NCBI RefSeq assembly: GCF_011075055.1
Contig: NC_058138.1
Span: forward strand, 20,682,928 to 20,746,927
Reading direction: 5' to 3'
Source of the DNA: Mangifera indica
Lineage: Eukaryota > Streptophyta > Magnoliopsida > Sapindales > Anacardiaceae
Length of the DNA: 64,000 nucleotides
Position 1 is the first letter of the stretch, and the number at the start of each line of letters is the position of its first letter. The position numbers were made by a program, and so were the translations under genes. The notes beneath the pieces were generated by a model. That model saw nothing but the letters and a program-made list of their open reading frames with translations, was not told where the DNA came from and made no database searches. Shown here one piece after another: positions 33,722 through 44,279 of the stretch.

Positions 33722-36700
33722 ATACCCCCCCCTAAGAGTCTCACCTTGTCCTCAAGGTGAAAAGAAGGAAACTGCTCCTGGACCTCTTTATAGTCTTCCC
33801 AAGAGTTTTCACATGGAGGAAGGTGCTGCCATTTGAGAAGGACTTCCAGGCTGCCATTCTTAGCAAAACGTGTTTCCAACAAGGCTTCCGGTTGCAATTG
33901 GAGCTCTAAATCATCCGTGAGGCAGGAGGGCAATGGTTGGGATTGAATTTCAGTCCCAACCATCTTCTTGAGCTGAGATACATGGAAAACGGGGTGAATT
34001 TTGGTACCCGGTGGTAAAAGCAAACGATATGCAACCGCGCCAATCCTCTCAAGAATGTCATAAGGCCCATAAAACCGAGGGCTTAGCTTCTCATTGGGTC
34101 GTTTAGCCAAATTTTTAAAACGATAAGGTTGTAGCTTGAGGAATACCTTATCACCCACCTCAAATTGGACTTCTCTTCTCTTCAAGTCGGCTTGTCTTTT
34201 CATGCGTTGTTGGGCACGATGGAGGTGGTCTTTAAGCTCATTCAAAATAGCATCCCTTTGTTGTAACAAAACGCCCACGTCATCAATTTTGGATGCCATG
34301 GAACCCCACCTAAGTAATGTTGGAGGGTCGCGCCCATACAAAGCTTTGAAGGGGGTCATGCCAATGGAGCTATGGAAGGAAGTATTGTACCAATATTCCG
34401 CCCAAGGGAGCCATTTGGTCCAACTACGGGGCCGTTGAACACAAAAACAACGTAGATAAGTCTCAAGGCTACGGTTAAGGACCTCGGTTTGACCATCGGT
34501 TTGGGGATGATAAGCAGTACTAAACTTCAAAACGGTCCCCATAACACGAAATAACTCGGTCCAAAAATGACTCATGAAAAGTCGGTCTCGATCGGAGATG
34601 ATGGAGCGAGGGTACCCATGAAGACGAACAATGTCCCTCCCAAATAACTCAGCCACATCCTTGGCAGTATACGGATGCAATAGCAACAAGAAATGAGAGT
34701 ACTTGGTCAATCGGTCAACTATGACGAGGATAGTGTCGCCTTGACTCGTTCGGGGTAGGCCTCCAATAAAATCCATGGTAATGTCGTCCCAAACTTTATC
34801 GGGGATTGGCAAGGGTTGCAACAATCCAGCTGGGCTCATAGCTTGATATTTACTCCTTTGACAAACTTCACAACTAGCCACGAAGTCCTTAATAGACTTT
34901 TTCATCCCAATCCAGAAGAAAACCGCTGTAATCCTTTTATAAGTGCGGAAGAACCCCGAATGTCCACCAAAAGGGGAAGCATGAAACTCAGACAAAATAG
35001 CCGGAAGAACCGTGGAATGGGAAACAAGCACCAATCTCCCTTTATAAAAAAGAATCCCATTTTTCAATACAAAATTGGCATGGCTGTTTGGGTCCCGAAG
35101 TAAATCTTGAATAAGTCCTCGATAATGGTGATCAGACTGAACCTCCTCGGCCACAATATCACCCTCAACCCATGAACTAGTAGAGAGAGTGGCTAGGTTA
35201 GTGCAAATAGGTAATCTGGAAAGGGCATCTGTAGCTTTGTTTTCGACCCCCGAGCGATACTGAATCTCAAAATCAAATCCCAACAATTTCATCACCCAAC
35301 GTTGTTGGTCACCACTCACAATTGTTTGCTCCATCAAATATTTGAGACTCTTTTGGTCGGTTCGTACTATGAAGTGTTTCCCCAATAAATAATGTCGCCA
35401 TTTCTGTAAAGCCAAGACTATAGCCATTAACTCCCGCTCATAGATAGATTTTGCTTGACTCCTTGGAGATAAAGCTTGACTCATGAAGGAAATGGGCCTG
35501 CCACCTTGCATAAGAACCGCCCCGATACCTGTAGCCGATGCATCTGTCTCCACAATAAATGGTTGAGTAAAATCTGGCATTGCTAAAACTGGAACCGTAG
35601 TCATAGTCTTCTTAAGAGTCTCAAAGGCATGCGTAGCTTCATCCGACCACAAAAAGGAATTCTTTTTCAAGAGTTGAGTGAGAGGTGCGGCGATTCGCCC
35701 ATAGTTGCGAACGAATCGGCGATAGTACCCTGTGAGACCCAGAAATCCTCGAAGCTCAGTAATATCTCTGGGACGTGGCCAATCAACCATACATTGAATT
35801 TTTTTTGGGTCAGCAGCAACTCCTGAGGCAGAAATAATGTGGCCCAAATATTCAAGCTGTGGCATGGCAAAGGAGCATTTTTTCCTATTTAAAACCAAGT
35901 GGTGTTCTGAAAGCAAGGTCAATGCTGTATCCAAGTGCTCAAGGTGATCTGCAAGGTCTCGACTGTAAATCAATATATCATCAAAGAACACCAATATGAA
36001 ACGACGTAAGTGGTCACGAAAAACCGTATTCATTAAGGCTTGGAAAGTGGCCGGTGCATTAGACAAACCAAAGGGCATTACTAAGAACTCGTAATGTCCA
36101 TTATGGGTCCGAAAAGCTGTTTTCTCAATATCATGGTCAACAATCCTAATCTGATGATATCCAGACTTCAAATCTAATTTACTAAAGAAGGTGGCGCCAG
36201 ATAATTCATCTAACAATTCATCAATAGCTGGAATAGGAAACTTATCTGGTACCGTGAGTTTGTTGAGGGCTCTGTAATCAACACAAAAACGTCAACCTCC
36301 ATCTTTTTTCTGAACCAGCAGAACCGGGCTGGAGAAAGGGCTGATACTTGGGCGGATGATGCCTGCCATCAACATGTCTTGGATCTGCCTTTCCACTTCA
36401 TTTTTCTGATGATGCGGATAGCGGTAAGGGCGAATGTTGGGTGGAATGGCGCCCTCCACTAGCCGTATAGCATGATCACGAGTCCGTCGAGGAGGGAGAC
36501 CTGAAGGTTCCTCGAATAAATGGTGGAAGTGTTGCAAAACTGCAGTAATTTCGGGCTGTTCTGGACTGCTGTCCTCCATCACAGTATGAGTGAGTTCGAT
36601 CCAGTAGACAAGGCTGCTTGATTTTAAGGTTTTACAGAACCCACGGAGAGAAGTTTCTCTGATAGTTAAGGAGGGGTCCCCCTGGAGAGATACTTGCTGG

Positions 36701-38742
36701 CCATTCCAATTAAACCACATAGTTAATGATTGCCAGTCACTGTGGACGATTCCTAACGTAGACAGCCAATCCATTCCAAGAATTACATCCACATTACCAA
36801 GCTGGAAGACATAGAAATCTTGAAGGAAATGAATGGAGCCCACGTGTAGTTTAACTGCTCTGCAAACGCCGCCTCCCTTGATGCTCTGTCCGTTTCCAAC
36901 AGTAACTAAGAATGCTTTTTGGTGTATCTGGAGAGCTAAATTATTGACTACTTGTTGAGAGAGGAAGCTGTGAGTGGCGCCGGAGTCGACCAATACTACT
37001 ACATCAGTCCCGGAAATTTTGCCCAGCAACTTCATTGAGCGAGGGGAGTTAATACCTGCCACCGAGTGGCTCGACAACTCAATATCCTGCCCCTCATGGT
37101 GCGGAGGCTCTGGTGCTGCGGCCGTTGGCTCTGTCGACTGTTCTTCACCGTCTTCACAAAGCATCAGCCGAAGTTGTCGGAATCGGCATTGATGGTTGAA
37201 GCTGTACTTGTCACCGCACTTGAAACACAGTCCCTAAGCGATCCTGGCCTGTATTTCGGGCTGAGAGAGTCGACGAGGAAAGTGAGGCGGAGGTGGCCGC
37301 CTACTGGAAATGGGTGAAGGGTGTGTGGCTGGTGGGGGAGCTGAGAAACTGGAGTTATCGGAACCATGGGACGGTGATTTTGGATGGACGGCAGGTAAGG
37401 AGGATGGTGGTAGTAATGCTGAGGTGGCTGAATGGGTAGGTGCGGTCGTCGGTGGTGGAAAACTGGAGGTTGAGGGAGAAGGGGTGGAGATATTCGTTGG
37501 AGTGGAAGCTTGGGATTGGGGAAAATTTGAATAAGGGATACGGGTCGGGGCAGTGGTATTGGGCGGGTAAGATGAGCGGGTCGGGTTGCTTATATTGGGT
37601 AAAGGGCTGGCCTGTAACGGAGGTGGGCTGGGTGCTGGGAAATGAGAGAGGGCTTGGGCTGTTGGTGGGTAGGCTGGGTAATGTGATTGGTTTGGGCTTG
37701 AGTGTGGGGGGTTGGTTTCGGCCCAATCAGGCTGTGGACTCTGGTTGGGGTTGTGTGAAGTTGGGCCTGGACAGGGTGGGTGCAGATAGAAGCCCGTTGG
37801 TGCGCTGAGAAAGGAGTTGGCTTGACCCGGTTGGATAGCTTCTGCTTTACCCGCATTTCCTCCCATGCCATATAACGCCCAGTCACGTTGTTCTACGTCC
37901 GCCGCCATCTGCATCAGCGAACGAAGGTCCGTCGGTGCTAACAGCCGCAGCTCAGCTTGAATTCGGGGGCTCAACCCCGCCATGAAGGCGCCCTTCAGCC
38001 ACTCAATGGAGACCGTCGGCAACATGGCCACAAGTTGCTCAAAGCGTGCTCTGTAATCTGCTATCGTCCCTGTCTGCCGATGGAGAATGATTTGTTCATA
38101 GGGCGTCCGGTTTTGCGTCGACCCGAAACGGAGAAGTAGCTCCTCCTTCAACTCCCTCCATTCTCTGAACGGCTGCCATAACTCCCTAAATTGCCACCAG
38201 CTCAAAGCCTCGCCTTCGAAACACAGAATCACCGCCGGCAATCGTTCCCTTTCATCCATCCCGTTCATCTGAAAATATCGCTCCGCCTTGGCGATCCAAC
38301 CCCATGGGTCCCTACCGTTAAACAAGGGGAGCTCCATCCTCCTGTGATAATGGTCCCGTCGGTTCCAGTGTTCTGCATGGCCAAGGTGTGGCCTGTAGTT
38401 GTTCCTGGAAGCCTCTCCGTAAGCTACTCCAGGAAATAGTGGTGGTGGGGGTGGTACGGTCGGACCAAAATTTTCTTCCACAACAGCGCGCGGATCCGGT
38501 GGAAGTGGTGCATGCGAATGGGTGGCAGTGGTGGTCGGCCCTGTTTCAGTTTCTTTTCCCTTTAAATTTTTCGACAATAACTGCCGTATCTCATACAAGT
38601 TTTCATCTATTTTTTCAAGCCGTGAGGTTGCTTGAGCTTCTGAATGCCCTAACTTCTCATCCATTGTCGCCACCTTCTCCGCCAAGTCTTTGTAATACTT
38701 CTCTAACTCCTCAACTCTCCCTTCCATTCTTGTCGTTACCAT
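33514..38742 (-). pseudogene. Gag-pol polyprotein frame of the Gypsy element, two in-frame stops
   Basis: A single reading frame runs from the ATG at 38742 to the stop at 33514. It is interrupted only by TAG at 37234-37236 and TGA at 36292-36294. Gag (before the TAG) has the retrotransposon gag region and a long Pro/Ser-rich tail. Just after the TAG is a CCHC knuckle ([14 protein letters not shown]). The aspartic protease motif '[10 protein letters not shown]' follows. The TGA falls inside the conserved N-terminal motif of reverse transcriptase, right after '[10 protein letters not shown]'. Downstream are the FDDIL active-site box, the RNase H 'VETDASATGIGAVL', the integrase zinc finger (H..H..CEVC), and the integrase core with 'TMDFIGGLP', 'IISDRDRLF' and 'TDGQTEVLNRSLE'. 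A chromodomain-like segment with 'LLKWQHLPPCENSWED' comes last. The two nonsense codons should make this copy non-autonomous unless read through. Confidence 0.93.
33722..33736 (-). other. Polypurine tract
   Basis: On the element strand it reads CTTAGGGGGGGGTAT and abuts the LTR start TGTTGGGAACC. This is the expected plus-strand priming site. The polyprotein frame runs through it. Confidence 0.85.
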
Positions 38743-38755
38743 TACCCGGTTCGTC

Positions 38756-39055
38756 GCTCTGATACCAAATGATACGAACCTTAGGAGAACCACACCTCAA
38801 AAGCTAGCTATTGAGATGGGAGAGCCCAAGGCCATATAAACCCCACATTAGTTGCCCATACTTTCCAATGTGGGATCCAAGTCCCATACCTTGCATTTAG
38901 GATCATAACATACCACCACGCTCCGCAGCCCCGGCGCCCACGCGGGCTGGCTGTGCGCTAGCTCCCTGCTAGCCCCGGGCGAACACTGCAATGCCGGCGT
39001 CACCACCCGCGCCGCACGATTGCAACTGAGAGACATGGTGATGGCTCTGATACCA
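38756..39055 (-). other. Two primer-binding-site copies flanking an LTR-like leader insert
   Basis: The 12-mer TGGTATCAGAGC (minus strand) occurs at 39044-39055, next to the real LTR, and again at 38756-38767, just upstream of gag. The related element at 51013-53260 has only one copy, and there gag follows it directly. Between the two copies, 38770-38910 is a TG..CA-bounded 141-bp segment that ends TATCA like an LTR. It is followed by a G+C-rich stretch (about 38911-39043) unlike the rest of the window. Confidence 0.75.
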
Positions 39056-39058
39056 AGT

Positions 39059-39885
39059 TGATACAGACCTGGAAAAATGGCCAAGATTTCCAGCTAACTA
39101 AAGGTTCCAGCAGCTCCACAGCAGCTCCTCCAGCAAGTTTTCCAGAAACAGCCTCCTCCTGCAGTCTCAAGGTTCCAGAATTTTCTCCAACAATGATTTA
39201 ACACAACAATCTCTCCAGCATCAACTCAACTAATTAATCTCACAAGCATTTGTTCACAGCCAAGCAAAGGAAGAACTATTTGATTTATTCTCCATATTCA
39301 TTCACATGTAACATATAAATGTAATTTGACAGCATTCTATTTGAATAAAATTCAAGCAAGTTTTCTATTTCATTTCCATTTCCATGGTGAAATAATGTTC
39401 CAGTAATATTGCTCCAATCCACAAAATCAAATGCAACAACAATTCATCAACAATTCCAGCAAGATTCTCACAAAACAACCACCAAAACAATAACAGAAAA
39501 TAAAATAAAAGCTAGGGAATGCTGAGTTCCGAGAGTCAGCCCTCTCCAAATCCTTTTCTGCTACTCAAACTTCATCCAACATAATCTGCTCTCATTCCTG
39601 CATTTCCCCATTTTATGTGCTGCCCCCTAACCATCACTGGACCCCACCACTGTAGAATTCTGGAAAGGAGGCTTCAATTAATTCAGCTGCCTGGGTGCTT
39701 TGTCCAGACTGCCCTCATTCATTTGGTCTTCTTTTCTGTACTCAGCTGGGTCATTCTTTCCTGGGCTGCCTTCTTTCATTTGGTCTTCTTCTCTGTACTC
39801 AGCTGGGTCATTCTTTCCTGGGCTGCCTTCTGTAATGTTTCCTTTGGGCCTGCGGTGATAAACTCTAGTGATTAGGTTCCCAACA
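39059..39885 (-). repeat. 5' LTR (right copy in window orientation)
   Basis: 827 bp, the same ends as the left copy, followed by the second GTGTC at 39886-39890. The tandem 57-bp units are at 39719-39775 and 39776-39832. The primer-binding site lies three bases inside the element from this LTR. Confidence 0.97.
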
Positions 39886-39890
39886 GTGTC
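39886..39890. repeat. Target site duplication GTGTC (right copy)
   Basis: Identical to 32890-32894. Host TCX exon sequence resumes at 39891 with TCATGATGTG. Confidence 0.97.
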
Positions 39891-42800
39891 TCATGATGTG
39901 GTGGAGACAAGCAAGGAGCCAGAAGAGGCAGCTAGAACATTATTGTTTCAATCTAATGAGGACAACTTGGTAGGGACTCATGATTTTGAAACAAAGACAA
40001 ATTTGCGCAAAATTCTTCTAATTGAGCAAAGTGAAGAAGTAGCAGAATGTGATTGGAGCTCACTGATTTCTGATTCCTCTGATCTTCTAAACTCTAATTC
40101 ATCCGTTGTTGAGTATAATTTTGAGGAACAAGACCAGACAACAGTGGATCCTGGAATGGTGTCTTTCATCTCAACAGCCGTACATTCCCAACAAGATAAT
40201 TCCAATTTTTTAATGCAAATGGTATCCATCACTCCTTGTGGTTCTTCCAAACAAAGTGAAATAAGAGAACCAGTAACTCAGACTGGAGAAATCAAGGAAC
40301 TGAAGGATTTGGATCAGACACCTGAATTTCTTTCTAGCACTCTTCTGAATAAGCTAGTTGTTAGTGATTCAAGAGCAGAAGTGGATGATAAGGGAGAAAA
40401 GTGTTGCCAGTCTAGCTGCAAGGTAAAAGGATAGATTTGTTGTAAACTATTTCTAATAAAGTTTCTCATCGTATGTACAATTTATTCTTGATAGATTATC
40501 ACTTGTATATGTTATATTTTCCCATGAGACAATTCAATGGTGAATTTACTTGCATAATTACCTTTATGAAGGGGCTAAATGGTATAGCTGTTGTATTGAT
40601 GGAAAAAATTTCTCTGCATTGCATTTTGATTTGTAAATTAATTCAATGTTAGACATTATCTGGAGCATTTTTTGTTATAATTGATGTATCATTACTTTTC
40701 AAAGTGTAATTTTATTTGACTTTCATGTTTTGTCACATGACTTCCTCTCAAGAGTGTTTTATAGTTATCTGCCTTTACTGTTTCCTTTAGAGTAGAAATG
40801 AACTGTGAGAATCGCTTTCTATTGATTATATCTAGCGGAAAATCAAATAAAAAGATGCCCTATATGTCAATATAAAAAAAAAAAGTCAACCAAAAGCTTT
40901 TCAAATGGAAGTTAATTGTGTTGAATCTGTTATAGGATTAAGCGTTGTAACCTCTTTCAGTTTTCTGGATTGTTGATATTTAATTAGAAACATATGCTAT
41001 CCAGAAGGACATCTACAATGGAAATGCAATGTAAATTTCTTTTGTATCTGGTGAATTATGAGAAGAGAAAATTATGTGGAAATTTGAGAGTTCTCATGTC
41101 AATACTTGCATAGCATATTTTTGGCTTCATGATTAGGGAAAAAATTGAATAGGTCTTCCCGTTGGAAAAAAGTCATCCACCTCCACATGATTTCATCATA
41201 TAGAGAGGCAGTGTGGAACTTTATTACTATCAGCTAATCAAGTTGATTTCCCTACTTAAATTTGACGTTTATTATGTATTTTACTACTGTAAATTGAAAT
41301 AGTACTAGCAATAAAGAGATCTCCAAAATCAATTTTGTGCTTTCTCGAGTGCCTTGCTTACGGGAACAGTTATTTGCAGTCACAGCTAGTGTATCAATAA
41401 TTTCACCATGTTTTACCTGATTTCCTGCAGCAGCTTAAGATAAGAAGACGTTGCCTGGTTTTTGAGAAGGCAGGGGGTCTTAAAAAGCAAGCTGAAAATG
41501 AGTCTGACTGTAGTTCTTCAATCCAGTTACAATCTGATCATGAAGTGCCATACATAGGAAAGCAGTTGGTTCTAGGTAAGAGGGAAAGTAAATACTCTTC
41601 ATCCATATTACCAGGTGTTGGATTGCACTTGAATGCTCTTGCAACTGCTTCAAATAATAGCAAGATTGTCAAGTTTCAAACTCCTGGAAGGCAAGTAATA
41701 AGTATGAGAAGTTCCATGTCCTCCGTTGGTTTTGAGACATCGAGTCAAAATCTTAATGATTCCTCAAATCTTCAGTCCATGGAAAGGGGTTCTAATCCTT
41801 GTGACCATGAATTCAAGGTTATGGGAAATGCTCTGCAAACATGCTCAAATGTTGATGGTGAAGAATTTGACCATACTAATCCCAAGAGAAAGAGGTATGT
41901 ATAGCAATAGTACTTTTGGACATTTGATCAGAGATTCTTCTGCTCAGAGTTTAGAATTCAACTAGATTAATTTTCAGATACAAGCCAGAGCCTGATGATG
42001 AAAGTAAGGCCTGCAAGCGCTGCAATTGTAAGAGGTCGAAATGCTTGAAGCTGTAAGTTTATTGCTTTTTCTCTTGGTTTAGTAGTCTATGTGTGTGTGT
42101 GTAAGATAGTTTTCTTTTTTCTTTTGTTCAAGTTCGATTATGTTTCATCTCGCAACTTGTCACTGTTATCATGTCAGTTTACATCAATTTGATGGGCATT
42201 AGGCAGTCATTTTCCCTTTGATTTGTTATTCATTTATATATTGTATGATTCATGTTCTTTGACACAGTTACTGCGAATGCTTTGCTGCTGGCCTGTACTG
42301 TGTAGAGCCTTGTTCATGTCAAAATTGCTTTAACAAGCCTATTTATGAAGATACTGTCATGGAGACCCGTGGACAGATTGAATCTCGTAACCCACTTGCA
42401 TTTGCTCCAAAAGTGATTAGAAGCTTTGACTCTGTTGGAGATGGGGTTAGAAGATATTATTGAGATTATTCTATTTTTAGTTGTCCTAGCATCAGTCATT
42501 ACAATCTATTCTTTGCATGGCCCACACTTGAGTGCACAATGCAATATCACATTGCTAAAATTCTTGAGCTTGGGGCCGTGATGGCTTTTCTGTAGACCTT
42601 TCATTTTTGATAATGTCCACTTTTTATTCATTATCACAGGATGAAATTAACAAGACTCCAGCTTCAGCCAGGCATAAGAGTGGATGCAACTGCAGAAAAT
42701 CAAGCTGCTTGAAAAAATATTGTGAATGCTTTCAGGTTTTTGTCGCTTAGCTCAGTATAAATTCTAAGAGTTTTCTGTCTGATATTGACACTATTGTTTC

Positions 42801-43582
42801 TGTATAAAGGGTGGTGTTGGATGCTCTATAAGCTGCAGATGTGAAGGATGTAAAAATGCTTTCGGAAGAAAGGATGGTAAGTGTTGATTTGGCTCTTTTA
42901 TATCTCCATACATCTGTTAACGAATTGTTATATTAGTCTTTTCAGTTTCTTATTATAACATTGTTTCCGGAACAAACTTCTCTCCTACTCTTAAGTGATA
43001 GGTTGCTACTTTCTAGTAAATGCATCTCTGACTGCGGTTACATATTTTGCCTTTTCTGTTCCATTAGGAGCTGATGATTATGAGGATGAAAGGGAAGAAT
43101 CAGAAGCCTCCGAAAATAATGAATCAGACACAAATTCAACTGAGAATGTGGTCAAGCCGGGTGAAGAAGAGTATCCAGATCTTCTGATGATACCTTCTGA
43201 AGTTACCAGGTTCTCTACGTCAGCAATCTATATTCGTTTTCAACTGTTTTAGGGTTATTTCTTTGTCATGCTCCTGACTTGATGATCGTTCATCTATAGG
43301 GGTAAACGCTCAGGATCATGTCTTTCTACTTTTAGTCCATCTCCTAAGCTGTCCACCAGCATAAAGCTTCGAACATCTAATCTTTTCCATCAGCCCAAGT
43401 TTGAATCGCAACTTCGGGTGATCCCAGAAGAAGAAACTCTCAAGAAATTTGAAAGCAACTGCTCACCTACTGGTGGTGTGCAGTCAGCCTCTCCAAACTC
43501 AAAGAGGATTTTACCGCCGGCTAATGAGACAGGATCTTCAAAATTTAGGTACAGAACTAGGGAATTGACTCTAGACAGGTAA

Positions 43583-44279
43583 CATTCCCATCAGCCACCC
43601 TGAGAGAAACTCAGTAATTTTTCTTCAAGGTACTGAGTGTGAGCCAATTAAAGGTCTGGTAGATATGCCTACCTCTAGTTGGTATGGCATCTCCAACCAC
43701 ATAATACTAAATAATTACATAAATTTTAATATCCTGTATTATATACATTGGTATGTCTTGTGTCGTACAAGTTCAATGAATTCATGCAGTGTTCAATTTG
43801 ATCCTGCAATTTTTAGTTCTATGGAGCAAAACTTGCTTTGAGGGGTGTCTGAAATTCAACCATCAAACTCTTGAAAGCTGAATTAGTAGTGAAGGAATTC
43901 ATACCACAGAATTTAAAATATCATTGGCATTTCTTCATACAAACCATCCTGATATATCATGTATGAGCAGAGCATCCATGGTAAGGTGCATGCATTAACA
44001 TTATTAACTCCATAAATTAGAGACAGAGAGAAGCAAATGAATGACATCTGATCTTTTGCAGGGGAAAAATTTTATCTCACAACATTATCAGTTTTGCCAA
44101 TTGAGCATCCAAATAATTCATAATGTCCTTCAGGACCTTTAAGAAAAACAACACAGAAAGAAATATGCTTAAATTAATGAACATCTTGTAATTTTACCAA
44201 TTCACTTCTGGTCTAAGTTGTGCTGATGACCCCTGGTTAGAGTTGATATGAGAATCTTGAACACCAATAACAATTTGAA
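43583..44279. other. Convergent 3' regions of TCX and EMC2
   Basis: Non-coding sequence between two convergent genes. It should contain both polyadenylation regions. No open frame of note. Confidence 0.5.

Larger units (their letters stand above)
32895..39885 (-). mobile_element. Complete Ty3/Gypsy LTR retrotransposon, 6,991 bp
   Basis: The element lies in reverse orientation inside exon 3 of the TCX gene. It has two 827-bp LTRs (32895-33721 and 39059-39885) with TG..CA ends, a GTGTC target duplication, and a primer-binding site complementary to initiator tRNA-Met (TGGTATCAGAGC, minus strand of 39044-39055). A G-rich polypurine tract (minus strand of 33722-33736) abuts the 3' LTR, and one long gag-pol frame lies between. 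The order gag, protease, reverse transcriptase, RNase H, integrase is that of Ty3/Gypsy. A chromodomain-like C-terminal region suggests a chromovirus-type lineage; I cannot fix the clade. Confidence 0.97.
31677..43582 (+). pseudogene. Tesmin/TSO1-like CXC (TCX) gene, split in exon 3 by an LTR retrotransposon
   Basis: Host exons: 31677-31730, 32398-32561, 32649-32894 plus 39891-40422 (one exon split by the insertion), 41431-41894, 41978-42052, 42268-42445, 42640-42735, 42810-42876, 43068-43209, 43300-43582. Without the insertion the frame would encode 766 residues. TCX proteins bind DNA through two Cys-rich CXC repeats joined by a conserved hinge. Here CXC1 is '[20 protein letters not shown]' plus '[10 protein letters not shown]', the hinge has '[13 protein letters not shown]', and CXC2 is '[20 protein letters not shown]' plus '[11 protein letters not shown]'. 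Family members repress cell-cycle genes, partly in DREAM-type complexes. With the element in place, translation leaves the host sequence at codon 154 and stops at 32935-32937, giving a predicted 168-residue product with no CXC domain. Downstream exons show no other damage. The final stop is slightly uncertain, since a GTAACA there could be a donor. Confidence 0.9.

Noticed and set aside
37310..37808. Long antisense frames across the gag region
   Set aside because: Shadows of the Pro/Ser-rich gag coding strand.
38848..39084. 78-codon minus-strand open frame in the G+C-rich leader of the retrotransposon
   Set aside because: It spans the LTR-like insert and its border; no conserved domain, so treated as leader sequence.
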